Shown here: positions 1 through 8,241 of the stretch, piece by piece | Position numbering within the stretch: position 1 is the stretch's first letter | Layout of the letters: every line of letters starts with the position of its first letter | Origin: Bordetella hinzii LMG 13501 | Lineage (GTDB): Bacteria > Pseudomonadota > Gammaproteobacteria > Burkholderiales > Burkholderiaceae_B | Reading direction: 5' to 3' | Assembly (NCBI RefSeq): GCF_001548475.1 | Contig: NZ_LRUJ01000044.1 | Location: 1 to 36,674 of the forward strand | Length of the DNA stretch: 36,674 nucleotides | Position numbers and translations under genes: made by a program | Notes under the pieces: generated by a model | Database searches by the model: none | What the model was told of the DNA's origin: nothing | Seen by the model: the letters and a program-made list of their open reading frames with translations, nothing else

Positions 1-543
1 GGCCAACCCCGCGGGCGTGCCGATGAAAGACAGCGTCCAGGTGGCCTGGACCGGACGACCCAGGGGCTGGCCCGTGCGCGCCGACAGGCCGCTGGGCACG
101 TCCAGCGCCAATACCGGCACCTGCCAGCGGTTGACGGCATCGGCCAGGCTTTGCCAGGGCTCGCCCAAGGGCCGCGCCAGGCCGATGCCGAACAATCCGT
201 CGATGACCACGCCGGGCGCGGATCTGGGCAGGGCGGGATCCTCGACGCCGCCGGCGGCGCGCCAGCGCGCATAGGCCCCGGCCGCATCGGCCGGCAGGCG
301 CGCGGGGCCGCCCGGCATCACGACCTGCACCGCATAACCCTGACGCAGCAGATGGGTGGCCGCGACCAGGGCGTCGCCGCCGTTATTGCCGGGCCCGGCC
401 AGCGCCAGCACATGGCTGGCGGGCTCGTGGCGTTCGGCGATGAATTCGGCCGCCGCGCGGCCGGCACGTTCCATCAGGTCCATGCCCGCGCTTCGGGCGG
501 CTGCCTCGATGCGACGCAACTGCTCCAGTGTGTAGACCGCCAT
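1..543 (-). CDS. nnr: NAD(P)H-hydrate epimerase (YjeF N-terminal domain), 3' end outside the window
   Basis: The first 181 codons are visible. The product epimerises the R and S forms of damaged, hydrated NAD(P)H so that a partner dehydratase can repair the S form. Translation from the ATG at 543 gives a YjeF_N domain: an N-terminal helix starting [13 protein letters not shown], the phosphate-binding motif GPGNNGGD, then [10 protein letters not shown] and LDVPSGL. In many proteobacteria this domain is fused to the ADP-dependent dehydratase (Nnr); the missing 3' part would decide whether that is so here. The start is supported by a GGGAGG Shine-Dalgarno sequence about 8 bases upstream. The gene is divergent from the LysR gene at 627, with 83 bases between them. 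The frame runs open to base 1, so this is a window-edge truncation and not a broken gene. Confidence 0.9.
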   Translation of the reverse strand, partial: MAVYTLEQLRRIEAAARSAGMDLMERAGRAAAEFIAERHEPASHVLALAGPGNNGGDALVAATHLLRQGYAVQVVMPGGPARLPADAAGAYARWRAAGGVEDPALPRSAPGVVIDGLFGIGLARPLGEPWQSLADAVNRWQVPVLALDVPSGLSARTGQPLGRPVQATWTLSFIGTPAGLA

Positions 544-626
544 GCCTGCGCCTCCCTACGAGCCGGAACCAGTATCGCACAGCCCGGAGACTGGCATAAT
601 CGATCCACTATCAGGCGCGGGCATCC

Positions 627-1532
627 ATGCAGGACCTCAACGACCTTTATTACTTCGTCCAGACCGTCGAGCACCGGGGCTTCGCCCCCGCGGGCCGCGC
701 CCTGGGCATGCCCAAATCCAAGCTCAGCCGCCGCGTGGCCATGCTGGAAGAGCGCCTGGGCGTGCGGCTGATCCAGCGCTCCACCCGGCACTTCCTGGTC
801 ACCGATATCGGCCAAAGCTATTACGAACGCTGCAAGGCCATGCTGGCCGAAGCCGAAGCGGCGCAGGAGGTGATCGACGCGGCCCAGGTCGAACCGCGCG
901 GCGTGGTGCGCCTGAGCTGTCCGGTGGCGCTCCTGCACGTCTACGTCGGCGATATGCTGGCCGAATTCATGCGCCGCTACCCGCGGGTGGTCGTCCAGCT
1001 GGAGAGCACCAACCGGCGCGTGGATGTGCTGGCCGAGGGGGTGGATATCGCCATCCGCGTCCGCCCGCCCCCGCTCGAAGACAGCGACCTGGTCATGCGC
1101 ATCTTCGCCGACCGCGGGCAATGCCTGGTCGCCAGTCCCGACCTGGTCAAGGCGCATGGCATGCCGGGCGCCCCCGAGGATCTGCTGCAATGGCCCCACC
1201 TCGCCCTGGGCATCCCCAACCAGCCGCTGCGCTGGCAATTGCTGGGCCCGCAAGAACGGCAGGCCACGGTGCCGCTTACGCCAAGGCTCATCACCACGGA
1301 CATGATCGCGCTGCGCGATGCGGCGCTGGCCGGCGTGGGCGTGGTGCAGTTGCCCCGCCTCATGGTGCGCGAGCAGATCGCCGGGGGCCAGCTGGTGCAA
1401 GTGCTGCCGGGCTGGGAACCCCGGCGCGAGATCGTCCACGCCGTATTCCCCTCGCGGCGCGGCCTGCTCTCATCGGTCCGGGCGCTGGTGGACTTCCTGG
1501 CCGAGCGCTTCGCCGCCCTGGACGCGGATTGA
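627..1532 (+). CDS. LysR-family transcriptional regulator
   Basis: The product is 301 residues, a normal LysR length. Residues 1-60 form the winged helix-turn-helix (FVQTVEHRGFAPAGRALGMPKSKLSRRVAMLE, a typical LysR recognition region, quoted in part as RALGMPKSKLSRRVAMLE). Residues about 90-300 form the periplasmic-binding-like effector domain, with VDIAIRVRPPPLEDSDLVMR matching the group of AaeR/CrgA-like regulators. The target is unknown. LysR regulators often control a divergent neighbour; the divergent gene here is nnr, a housekeeping repair gene, so that pairing is not convincing. A perfect inverted repeat upstream of ycaC (2172-2193) is another possible target. The ribosome binding site is weak (AGGCG, about 10 bases upstream). 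A CATAAT sequence at 595-600 could be the -10 element. The gene ends one base before the convergent orphan gene. Confidence 0.93.
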   Translation: MQDLNDLYYFVQTVEHRGFAPAGRALGMPKSKLSRRVAMLEERLGVRLIQRSTRHFLVTDIGQSYYERCKAMLAEAEAAQEVIDAAQVEPRGVVRLSCPVALLHVYVGDMLAEFMRRYPRVVVQLESTNRRVDVLAEGVDIAIRVRPPPLEDSDLVMRIFADRGQCLVASPDLVKAHGMPGAPEDLLQWPHLALGIPNQPLRWQLLGPQERQATVPLTPRLITTDMIALRDAALAGVGVVQLPRLMVREQIAGGQLVQVLPGWEPRREIVHAVFPSRRGLLSSVRALVDFLAERFAALDAD

Positions 1533-1533
1533 A

Positions 1534-2079
1534 TCAGGCCAGCGCCAGCGCATAGGCGTCGCTGGCCGCCGTCACGCGCAGATCCCGGCCGGCGGCGCCC
1601 AGCACGGCCAACTGCGGCGCGCGCAGGCGCACCTCGTGGTTCAGGCGCAACTCGCCGGCCAGCACCACCAGGCCGGCCGGCAGACAGGCCGCCATGGGCA
1701 ACACGGCATCGCAGCCGCGCGCCAGGCTCAGCTGCACCAGCCTCACACCGGCAAAAACCAGAATTTCCGTCGCCCCCCGCCCGGCCCGCGGCCAGGGCCA
1801 GGACCGCGCCGCGCCGCCCGCGGCCAGGCATAGCCTCAGGCTGCGGGCCTCGGGTTGGCGCGCGGGGGACTGCCCGGCCGGCGTCCAGTCCATCCAGCCC
1901 TCTTCCCAGGCCAGCGTCAGTACGCCCAGCCCGTCCGGCGCGGCCGGTCCGGCGCCCGCGCCGGTCCAGACCCGCCTCACCGGTCCCAGTTCCGGGCCAT
2001 GGCTGGCGGCGTCGAAAAGCTGCTGGGCGCCCGGGCCGGCGCCGCTTACGATGCGGGGGTTCTTATGTTTGTCATTCAC
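1534..2079 (-). CDS. Conserved-looking hypothetical protein, cupin-like C-terminal half
   Basis: I do not recognise a named family with certainty. The product is 181 residues from a GTG start; there is no in-frame ATG near it and no clear ribosome binding site, so the start is uncertain. Residues about 100-180 alternate short beta-strand-like stretches (EILVFAGVRLVQLSLARG, then PAGLVVLAGELRLNHEVRL, then DLRVTAASDAYALALA). This is the rhythm of a small beta-barrel such as the C-terminal cupin domain of pirins or the HutD/Ves proteins. No metal-binding histidine cluster is visible, so catalysis is not supported. The protein is rich in alanine, tryptophan and proline in the first half. It is convergent with the LysR gene (one base between stops) and divergent from ycaC. 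Confidence 0.6.
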   Translation of the reverse strand: MNDKHKNPRIVSGAGPGAQQLFDAASHGPELGPVRRVWTGAGAGPAAPDGLGVLTLAWEEGWMDWTPAGQSPARQPEARSLRLCLAAGGAARSWPWPRAGRGATEILVFAGVRLVQLSLARGCDAVLPMAACLPAGLVVLAGELRLNHEVRLRAPQLAVLGAAGRDLRVTAASDAYALALA

Positions 2080-2171
2080 ATGGGCGATGGTAGGAGACGG
2101 ATCCGCACGCCGCTAGCCTCGGGAAGGCGGACACAGCGTCCCAAATCCGGGCCCTCTCCCGCCTTCCAAGT

Positions 2172-2193
2172 ATCGTCCTATTTTCAGGACGAT
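2172..2193. promoter_or_regulatory. Perfect 22-bp inverted repeat, candidate operator upstream of ycaC
   Basis: The arms ATCGTCCT and AGGACGAT are exact reverse complements with a 6-base AT-rich spacer (ATTTTC). The element lies about 100 bases upstream of the ycaC start, in the 214-base gap between two divergent genes. Its symmetry and AT-rich centre fit the site of a dimeric repressor or activator. It is not followed by a T-run, so it is not an intrinsic terminator. Which protein binds is unknown; the LysR product at 627-1532 is the only regulator encoded nearby. Confidence 0.5.
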
Positions 2194-2293
2194 GAAGGAC
2201 TCGATTCTGGGCTACCGGCCTGCAAGACCGCCGCCTAAGATGGTTTGCACGGTCTTCAACCGCGGCAAACGCCGTCAAACCCAGGAGTGCATG

Positions 2294-2926
2294 ATGAGCA
2301 AACCCTACGCCAAACTCGACAAGAACAATGCCGCCGTCTTGCTGGTGGACCACCAGGCCGGCCTGCTGTCGCTGGTGCGCGATTTCCAGCCCGATCAATT
2401 CAAGAACAACGTGTTGGCGCTGGCCGACCTGGCCAAGTATTTCAAGCTGCCGACCATCCTGACGACCAGTTTTGAACAGGGACCCAACGGCCCGCTGGTG
2501 CAAGAACTCAAGGACAGCTTCCCCGACGCGCCCTATATCGCGCGCCCCGGCCAGATCAACGCCTGGGACAACGAAGATTTCGTCAAGGCGGTCAAGGCCA
2601 CAGGCAAGAAGCAGCTCATCATCGCCGGCGTGGTCACCGAGGTGTGCGTCGCCTTCCCGGCGCTGTCGGCCCTGGAAGAAGGCTATGAGGTCTTTGTGGT
2701 GACCGACGCTTCGGGCACCTTCAATGAAGTCACCCGCAACGCCGCTTGGGACCGCATGTCGGCCGCCGGCGCCCAACTGATGAGCTGGTTCGGCGTGGCG
2801 TGCGAACTGCACCGCGACTGGCGCAATGATATCGAAGGCCTGGCCGCGCTGTTTGCCAACCACATCCCGGACTACCGCAACCTCATGGCCAGCTACAGCG
2901 CCGTGCAGGCCGCGGGCAAGAAGTAG
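2294..2926 (+). CDS. ycaC: YcaC-type cysteine hydrolase of the isochorismatase superfamily
   Basis: The product is 210 residues with the YcaC architecture. The expected active-site residues are Asp19 (LLVDHQAG), Arg84 (YIARPGQINAW) and Cys118 (GVVTEVCVAFPAL), in the positions known for YcaC. From memory the protein is close to enterobacterial YcaC along its whole length, unusually so for a distant class. The physiological substrate of YcaC is not known; family relatives cleave amides or vinyl ethers. Two adjacent ATGs exist at 2291 and 2294. AGGAG at 2283-2287 is better spaced for the second, so 2294 is chosen. The gene is a single transcription unit, convergent with orn, and the 22-bp inverted repeat at 2172-2193 probably regulates it. 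Confidence 0.93.
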   Translation: MSKPYAKLDKNNAAVLLVDHQAGLLSLVRDFQPDQFKNNVLALADLAKYFKLPTILTTSFEQGPNGPLVQELKDSFPDAPYIARPGQINAWDNEDFVKAVKATGKKQLIIAGVVTEVCVAFPALSALEEGYEVFVVTDASGTFNEVTRNAAWDRMSAAGAQLMSWFGVACELHRDWRNDIEGLAALFANHIPDYRNLMASYSAVQAAGKK

Positions 2927-2961
2927 CATGACGGCGGGCGGCCTGGCCGCCCTGCCCGCCG

Positions 2962-3507
2962 CTAGACCTTCAGGAAGTGTTCGCGGTAGTACTTGAGTTC
3001 GTCGATGGACTCGTAGATGTCGGCCAGCGCCTCGTGGCGGCTCTTTTTCTCGAAGCCCTTGTAGACGGCGGGCGCCCAGCGCCGCGCCAATTCCTTCAGG
3101 GTGCTGACATCCAGGTTGCGGTAATGGAAAAAACGCTCCAGGTTCGGCATATAGGCGAACATGAAGCGGCGGTCCTGGCTGATGGTATTGCCGCACAGCG
3201 GCGACTTGCCGGCCGGCACATGCTGGGCCAGGAAATCGATGAGCTGCTGCTCGGCCTGGGCTTCGGTCAGCGTCGAGGCCCGCACCTTCTCGATCAGGCC
3301 GCTCTTGCCATGGGTGGACTTGTTCCAGTTGTCCATGGCGTCAAGCACGCTGTCATCCTGGTGCACGACCAGGACGGGCCCTTCGGCCACGACCGTCAGA
3401 TCCGGCTCGGTCACCACGACGGCGACTTCGATGATGCGTTCTTTCTCAGGATCCAGCCCCGTCATTTCCATGTCGAGCCAGACCAGGCGATTTTCGTTGG
3501 CAGCCAT
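2962..3507 (-). CDS. orn: Oligoribonuclease
   Basis: The product is a 3'-5' exoribonuclease that degrades RNAs of two to five nucleotides, including pGpG from cyclic-di-GMP turnover. It is 181 residues, the standard length. All DEDDh catalytic residues are present: Asp12 and Glu14 in LDMEMTGL, Asp112 in NTISQDRRF, and His158 and Asp163 in SRHEALADI. The frame is open further upstream, but the ATG at 3507 gives the family N-terminus ([17 protein letters not shown]), and an AAAGG sequence precedes it. It is divergent from the M48 protease gene with 60 bases between starts, so both promoters must share or overlap this gap. Orn is often essential in proteobacteria. Confidence 0.97.
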   Translation of the reverse strand: MAANENRLVWLDMEMTGLDPEKERIIEVAVVVTEPDLTVVAEGPVLVVHQDDSVLDAMDNWNKSTHGKSGLIEKVRASTLTEAQAEQQLIDFLAQHVPAGKSPLCGNTISQDRRFMFAYMPNLERFFHYRNLDVSTLKELARRWAPAVYKGFEKKSRHEALADIYESIDELKYYREHFLKV

Positions 3508-3567
3508 ATAATTTGCCTTTAAAACACGCGATTTTCGCACACCCCTGCCCGAGGCGCCCGCCAGTCC

Positions 3568-4821
3568 ATGTTCACCCTGCTGTTCGTTGCCCTGCTGATT
3601 GCCGATACCGGCGTGCGCCTGTGGCTGGCCAGCCGCCAGATCCGCCACGTCGCCCAACACCGCGACACCGTGCCGGGCGAGTTTTCCGCCCGCATCGGCC
3701 TGACCAGCCACCAGCGCGCCGCGGACTATACCGTCGCGCGTGTGCGCCTGGGCATGTTCGAACGCATCTACGACGCCATGATACTGGTCGGCCTGACCCT
3801 GTTCGGCGGGCTGCAATGGCTGGATACCAGCCTGGCCCAGCTGACCCAGGTGGACTTTCTCCGACAGCTGCTGCTGCTGGTCTGCGTCGCCCTCCTGCTG
3901 GGGCTGGCCGGCCTGCCGTTCACGCTATGGCGCCAGTTCAGGCTGGAAAGCCGTTTCGGCTTCAACCGCATGACGCCGGGGCTTTTCGTTTCGGACACGC
4001 TCAAGGGCCTGGCGCTGGCCCTCTGTCTGGGCCTGCCCCTGGCCTCGGCCATCCTGTGGCTCATGGCGAGCGCCGGTTCACTGTGGTGGCTGTGGGCCTG
4101 GGGCCTGTGGACGGCCTTCAATCTGCTGCTCATCTTCATCGCCCCGACCTATATCGCGCCGCTGTTCAACAAGTTCACCCCGCTCGATGATCCCGAGCTC
4201 ACCGCCCGCATCCGCGGCCTGGCCCAGCGCTGCGGCTTCACCCTCAACGGCCTGTTCGTGATGGACGGCTCCAAGCGCTCGGCCCACGGCAATGCCTATT
4301 TCACCGGCTTTGGCAAAAGCCGGCGCATCGTGTTCTTCGACACCCTGCTCTCGCGCCTGAACGCCGACGAAATCGAGGCCGTGCTGGCCCATGAGCTGGG
4401 GCATTTCAAGCGCCACCACATCCTCAAGCGCATCGGCCTGAGCCTGTTCATGGCCCTGGTATTTTTCGCCGTGCTGGGATGGCTGGCGCAGCAGCCCTGG
4501 TTCTACGTGGGCCTGGGTGTGCTGCCGCAGCTGGGTGGGCGCAATGACGCCATGGCGCTCATCCTTTTCTTCCTGGTGATCCCCGTGTTCACCTTCATGT
4601 TCACGCCGCTGGCCAGCTGGTATTCGCGCCGCGACGAGTTCGAGGCCGACCGCTACGCGGCCGTGCAAAGCTCATCCGGCAACCTGGTCTCCGCGCTGGT
4701 CAAGCTCTACGACGACAACGCCGCCACGCTGACGCCGGACCCCGTGCACTCGGCCTTCTACGACAGCCATCCGCCGGCTGCCGTGCGCATCCGTCACCTC
4801 CTGGCGGGTGCCACCGCATGA
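3568..4821 (+). CDS. M48-family (Ste24-type) membrane zinc protease
   Basis: The product is 417 residues, with several hydrophobic membrane segments (near residues 1-20, 70-90, 100-120, 145-195, 290-310 and 328-348). The zinc site is HELGH at 275-279 with the third ligand expected at Glu357 in the RRDEFEAD motif. This arrangement, with the active site at a membrane and an N-terminal multi-helix domain, is that of CAAX prenyl protease 1 (Ste24). Bacteria do not prenylate proteins this way, so the likely role is membrane protein quality control; that is inference. The gene overlaps rsgA by four bases (ATGA) and is probably cotranscribed with it. The ribosome binding site is weak. Confidence 0.93.
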   Translation: MFTLLFVALLIADTGVRLWLASRQIRHVAQHRDTVPGEFSARIGLTSHQRAADYTVARVRLGMFERIYDAMILVGLTLFGGLQWLDTSLAQLTQVDFLRQLLLLVCVALLLGLAGLPFTLWRQFRLESRFGFNRMTPGLFVSDTLKGLALALCLGLPLASAILWLMASAGSLWWLWAWGLWTAFNLLLIFIAPTYIAPLFNKFTPLDDPELTARIRGLAQRCGFTLNGLFVMDGSKRSAHGNAYFTGFGKSRRIVFFDTLLSRLNADEIEAVLAHELGHFKRHHILKRIGLSLFMALVFFAVLGWLAQQPWFYVGLGVLPQLGGRNDAMALILFFLVIPVFTFMFTPLASWYSRRDEFEADRYAAVQSSSGNLVSALVKLYDDNAATLTPDPVHSAFYDSHPPAAVRIRHLLAGATA

Positions 4822-5720
4822 GCGCCGATCACGAAGGCCGCATTATTGCCGCCCACGGGCGCCATTACAGCGTGGAACTGGCCGACGGCAGCCTGCGCAA
4901 ATGCTTCCCGCGCGGCAAGAAAGCCGGGCCGGCCGTCGGCGACCGGGTGCGCATCACGCCGCAAGGCGCCGATGAAGGCGCCATCGACGCCGTGCTGCCC
5001 CGGCGCAACCTGCTGTTCCGTTCCGACGAAATGCGGTCCAAGCAGTTCGCCGCCAATGTGGACCAGCTGCTCATCGTGGTGGCCGTCGAACCCACTTTCT
5101 CGGAAGATCTGCTCGGGCGCGCCCTGACCGGCGCCTGGAGCGCGGGCATCGAGCCGCTCATCATCCTGAACAAGATCGACATCGCCGCCGGCCTGCCCGC
5201 GGCGCGCGAACGCCTGGCCCCGGTGCGCGCGCTGGACGTGCCGGTCATCGAACTGAGCGCGCAGGACGCCCAGGCCGTGCATCGCGAACTGGCGCCGCGG
5301 CTGGCCGGCCGCGTCAACCTGCTGCTGGGCCAAAGCGGCATGGGCAAATCCACCTTGCTCAACACCCTGGTGCCAGACGCCCAGGCGGCCACGCGCGAGC
5401 ACTCGACCGCGCTGGACATGGGCCGCCACACCACCACCAGCACCCGCCTCTACCACCTGCCGGCGCCGGGCGGCGATCTGATCGACTCCCCGGGCTTCCA
5501 GGCCTTCGGCCTGCAGCACCTGAGCGGCGAAGACATCCTGCGCGGCTTTCCCGAATTCAAGCCCTATATCGAGCACTGCCGCTTCTACAACTGCACCCAC
5601 AGGCATGAGCCCGGCTGCGGCGTGGTGGGCGCGCTCAAGCAGGGGTTGGTCGATCCCGGCCGCTACGCGCTGTACGAACGCATCCTGGCCGAGACCGAGG
5701 CGGCGCGCCAGCGCTACTAG
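4818..5720 (+). CDS. rsgA: Small ribosomal subunit biogenesis GTPase RsgA
   Basis: The product is a circularly permuted GTPase that checks the decoding centre of late 30S subunits. Domain order is an OB-fold at residues about 1-80, the G domain in the order G4-G1-G3, and a C-terminal zinc finger. NKID is at 118-121, the P-loop GQSGMGKS at 171-178 and DSPG at 223-226. The zinc ligands are Cys254, Cys259, His261 and Cys267 ([14 protein letters not shown]). Its 300 residues are somewhat shorter than the E. coli protein, which carries a longer N-terminus. Translation is coupled to the protease gene by a four-base overlap. Confidence 0.97.
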   Translation: MSADHEGRIIAAHGRHYSVELADGSLRKCFPRGKKAGPAVGDRVRITPQGADEGAIDAVLPRRNLLFRSDEMRSKQFAANVDQLLIVVAVEPTFSEDLLGRALTGAWSAGIEPLIILNKIDIAAGLPAARERLAPVRALDVPVIELSAQDAQAVHRELAPRLAGRVNLLLGQSGMGKSTLLNTLVPDAQAATREHSTALDMGRHTTTSTRLYHLPAPGGDLIDSPGFQAFGLQHLSGEDILRGFPEFKPYIEHCRFYNCTHRHEPGCGVVGALKQGLVDPGRYALYERILAETEAARQRY

Positions 5721-5744
5721 CGGCCGTGCGCCTGCCCCGGGGCC

Positions 5745-5773
5745 CTCACAGCGGCCCGCGAGCACGATACACT
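5745..5773 (+). promoter_or_regulatory. Candidate sigma-70 promoter of the hydroxypyruvate isomerase gene
   Basis: CTCACA (5745-5750) and TACACT (5768-5773) are separated by exactly 17 bases. Each matches the consensus at four of six positions. Transcription would begin near 5780, giving a leader of about 22 bases before the ATG at 5802. This is a sequence-based guess in an 81-base intergenic gap; readthrough from rsgA remains possible. Confidence 0.35.
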
Positions 5774-5801
5774 GCGGCTTTCAGGGTCATGGGAAGCCGA
5801 C

Positions 5802-6599
5802 ATGCCGCGTTTCGCCGCGAATCTTTCAACGCTCTATCAAGACATTGAAATGCTGGACCGTTGCGCCGCCGCCGCGCGCGATGGGTTCAGGGGGGTCGAA
5901 ATGCAGTTCCCCTACAGCCACTCCACCGCGCAGTGGCGCGAGCGGCTGCAAAGCCACGATCTCGAACTGATACTGATCAACGCCCCGGCCGGCGACGCCC
6001 GCCAGGGCGAGCGTGGCCTGGCCTGCCTGCCGGGCCGCCAGGAGGATTTCCGCGCCGGGCTGGAGCAGGCCCTGGAATACGCCGTGTCGCTGATGTGCCC
6101 GCGCGTGCACGTCATGGCGGGCTGCCCGGCCAGCGGCAGCGATCCGCGGGCGCTGCGCGAGACCTATATCGACAACCTGGCCTATGCCGCCCGCCTGGCC
6201 GCGGCCGTCGACGTCGAGATCCTCATCGAACCCATCAATCCGCGCGACATGCCGGGCTATTACCTCAACCACCAGGCCGAGGCCCATGCGGTGGTCCAGG
6301 CCACGGGCGCGGCCAATGTCAAAGTGCAGATGGACCTCTATCACTGCCAGATCGTCGAAGGCGATGTCAGCATGCGCCTGCGCCACTACATCCCGCAGGG
6401 CCGCGTGGGCCACGTCCAGATCGCCGGCGTGCCCCTGCGCCAGGAGCCGGATCACGGCGAACTCAACTACCCCTATCTGTTCCAGTTGCTCGATGAGCTG
6501 GGCTACGCCGGCTGGGTGGGCTGCGAGTACCGGCCGGCGGGCGACACCCGCGCCGGACTGGGCTGGCTGCACGCCGCCCGGCGCGCCTCCACCCACTGA
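5802..6599 (+). CDS. hyi: Hydroxypyruvate isomerase family protein (Hyi/OtnI-like)
   Basis: The product is 265 residues with a TIM-barrel xylose-isomerase-like fold. Such enzymes interconvert hydroxypyruvate and tartronate semialdehyde, or 2-oxo-tetronates in the OtnI branch. Candidate metal and catalytic residues are Glu143 in ILIEPINPRDMPGYY, Asp178 in VQMDLYHCQ, His204 in VGHVQIAGVP and Glu242 in GCEYRPAGDT. The start at 5802 has a GGGAAG ribosome binding site. No glyoxylate carboligase or tartronate semialdehyde reductase is encoded nearby, so neither the glyoxylate nor the tetronate role can be chosen from context. It is convergent with the Nudix gene, with 12 bases between stops. Confidence 0.88.
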   Translation: MPRFAANLSTLYQDIEMLDRCAAAARDGFRGVEMQFPYSHSTAQWRERLQSHDLELILINAPAGDARQGERGLACLPGRQEDFRAGLEQALEYAVSLMCPRVHVMAGCPASGSDPRALRETYIDNLAYAARLAAAVDVEILIEPINPRDMPGYYLNHQAEAHAVVQATGAANVKVQMDLYHCQIVEGDVSMRLRHYIPQGRVGHVQIAGVPLRQEPDHGELNYPYLFQLLDELGYAGWVGCEYRPAGDTRAGLGWLHAARRASTH

Positions 6600-6602
6600 C
6601 AG

Positions 6603-6621
6603 GCCGCGCGTTCAGCGCGGC
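6603..6621. terminator. GC-rich hairpin at a convergent gene end
   Basis: GCCGCGC (6603-6609) and GCGCGGC (6615-6621) form a 7-bp stem with a 5-base loop that includes the Nudix stop codon. No T-run follows on either strand. It may help end transcription between the convergent genes, but it lacks the features of a strong intrinsic terminator. Confidence 0.3.
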
Positions 6622-7322
6622 GCCAGGCTTTTGTAGAGGTTGCGCAGCATGCCGGCGGTCGCGCCCCAGATAAAACGCTCTCCCCAGGGGATGGCGTAAT
6701 AGCGGCGCACCCGGCCGTCGGGCAATCGCGCCTCATAAAGCCGGTGATTGGACGGATCCATCAGGAAGTCCAGCGGCACCTCGAAAATATCCGCCACCTC
6801 GAAGACATCCGGCGCGGGAGCGAAGTCCGGGCGCACCAGCGAAACCACCGGCGTGATGGAAAAACCTGTCGAGGTCAGATACTCCGGCATGCTGTTGAGC
6901 ACTTCCACCCTGTCTTGCGGCAGGCCGGTTTCTTCCTGGGCCTCGCGCAAGGCCGTATCCACCGGCGTCGGGTCGGCCAATTCGACCCGGCCTCCCGGGA
7001 AGCTGATCTGGCCGGCATGGTCGTGCAGATGGGCGGCGCGCTGCGTCAGCATCACGCGGACCCCTTCGGGCCGCATCACCATGGGAATCAGCACGGCGGC
7101 CAGCACCGGCGGCCCTTCGCGGCCCGGATAGCGGTCTTTTTCCGTGCCCAGGGGGTCCAGCGTCCACTCGCGGGCGGGCCGCAGCGCGCCGCGCAGGGCA
7201 TCGGGCGTGAGCAGCTCGGGATTGACCCGCAGCAGCCCGCTATCGGCGACCTGCCAGGGCTGCTCCTTGGGATCGAAATTGGGCCGGACGATGGGCCGGC
7301 GTGCAGGCAATGAGTCAGACAT
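6612..7322 (-). CDS. Nudix hydrolase, CoA pyrophosphatase (NudL/YeaB) type
   Basis: The product is 236 residues. It should cleave CoA and acyl-CoA to phosphopantetheine and 3',5'-ADP. The Nudix box runs from FPGG (108-111) through ALREAQEETGL (124-134). It is preceded by the CoA-specific signature LTQRAAHLHDHAGQISFPGG (92-111), which separates this subgroup from other Nudix enzymes. The frame stays open for 75 codons upstream of 7322, into the intergenic terminator region, but that part has no family resemblance, so the ATG giving MSDSLPARRP is chosen. No strong ribosome binding site is visible. It is downstream of rplS on the same strand, separated by 237 bases with an intrinsic terminator. 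Confidence 0.92.
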   Translation of the reverse strand: MSDSLPARRPIVRPNFDPKEQPWQVADSGLLRVNPELLTPDALRGALRPAREWTLDPLGTEKDRYPGREGPPVLAAVLIPMVMRPEGVRVMLTQRAAHLHDHAGQISFPGGRVELADPTPVDTALREAQEETGLPQDRVEVLNSMPEYLTSTGFSITPVVSLVRPDFAPAPDVFEVADIFEVPLDFLMDPSNHRLYEARLPDGRVRRYYAIPWGERFIWGATAGMLRNLYKSLAPR

Positions 7323-7452
7323 GAGCCCGGAAACAAGAAAAGTCCCCCCGGCGGCGCACGCCATGCGTGCCTGCTGCTCCCGAAAGAGCGCTGTCTGCCT
7401 TGGGGCGGTCCGGCGGCGCAAGCGCCGCGCTGCGCGCGCTACTGCGAAAAAC

Positions 7453-7481
7453 AAAAAAAGCACCCTCGCAGGTGCCTTTTT
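7453..7481 (-). terminator. Intrinsic terminator downstream of rplS
   Basis: GCACC (7460-7464) pairs with GGTGC (7471-7475) around a 6-base loop. On the minus strand the stem is followed by seven T residues (complement of 7453-7459); on the plus strand five T residues follow after one C. It therefore can act in both directions, but its gene context makes it the rplS terminator. Confidence 0.75.
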
Positions 7482-7492
7482 AACTCGGAATG

Positions 7493-7535
7493 CCCTCCAG
7501 GCAACGCCGGCAGGATGCCGGCGCGGCCTGGAGGG
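7493..7535. repeat. Long nested hairpin between rplS and its terminator
   Basis: CCCTCCAGGC (7493-7502) pairs perfectly with GCCTGGAGGG (7526-7535). Inside it, CGCCGGC (7505-7511) pairs with GCCGGCG (7517-7523) around a 5-base loop. The total is 17 base pairs broken by one small internal loop. No T-run follows, so it is not itself a terminator. It lies 24 bases after the rplS stop codon and could protect the mRNA 3' end or help terminate; the function is not shown. Confidence 0.7.
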
Positions 7536-7559
7536 TCCGGGCAGCATTCAAGCCGGGGA

Positions 7560-7940
7560 TCAACCCTGGGCGGCTTGCTTGCTGACCAGCTTTTCCTTGA
7601 TGCGAGCCGACTTGCCCGAGCGGTTGCGCAGGTAGTACAGCTTGGCACGGCGCACGTCACCACGGCGCTTGACTTCGATGCCGGCGATCTGCGGCGAGTA
7701 CAGCTGGAACGTACGCTCCACGGCCTCACCCGACGAGATCTTGCGGACGATGAAGGAGGAATTCAGGCCACGGTTGCGCTTGGCGATGACCACGCCTTCG
7801 AAGGCCTGGACGCGCTTGCGGGTGCCTTCGACCACGTTCACGCTCACGATCACGGTGTCGCCGGGGGCGAACTCGGTCACGGGCTTGTCGCCGGTCAGGC
7901 GCTTGATTTCTTCCTGTTCAAGGATAGCGATAAGGTTCAT
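7560..7940 (-). CDS. rplS: 50S ribosomal protein L19
   Basis: The product is 126 residues, slightly longer than E. coli L19 (about 115) by a basic C-terminal tail. It lies at the interface of the ribosomal subunits. The start [12 protein letters not shown] is typical of the family. So are [22 protein letters not shown], seen in the first third, and the C-terminal [19 protein letters not shown]. The ATG at 7940 follows GGAG. The frame is open upstream to 8138 but without L19 character. In the usual proteobacterial arrangement rplS is last in rpsP-rimM-trmD-rplS; here the upstream gene is a divergent exporter, so rplS needs its own promoter. Confidence 0.97.
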   Translation of the reverse strand: MNLIAILEQEEIKRLTGDKPVTEFAPGDTVIVSVNVVEGTRKRVQAFEGVVIAKRNRGLNSSFIVRKISSGEAVERTFQLYSPQIAGIEVKRRGDVRRAKLYYLRNRSGKSARIKEKLVSKQAAQG

Positions 7941-8241
7941 GAGAACTCCAGAGTCATCTTGTCTTTGCAGGCGTTTTTTTGCCGGGATAGTATCGATGCG
8001 CAAAGCCCGGCCCAGCCGAAGATGCATCGGGGTGTTGCTGGTCCGCCCACTTGGCCCGACCCGCCACACTCCCGCCGCATCCAGCCTGCCTTGCCTCGCG
8101 CATGTTTCGTATGCCGCAAGCAGAGGATGAGTTGGCAAACCAGCAATTCTACCTCAGTGCTCTTTTTTTAACCAGTCCAGTCATATGGGCTCCGCCCCCG
8201 TTTCGGGTACGCTTGCGCCTTTCCCAGGCGGTGCTCTGCTC
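7941..8241. promoter_or_regulatory. 301-base divergent intergenic region between rplS and the EamA gene
   Basis: No gene is supported here. On the minus strand TAGAAT (complement of 8146-8151) has a 17-base spacer to TGGTTA, a weak but possible rplS promoter; it would leave a leader of about 200 bases. A run of seven T residues lies at 8163-8169. No clear promoter for the plus-strand exporter stands out. I see no L19-binding structure that I can name, but the long leader would leave room for one. Confidence 0.35.
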
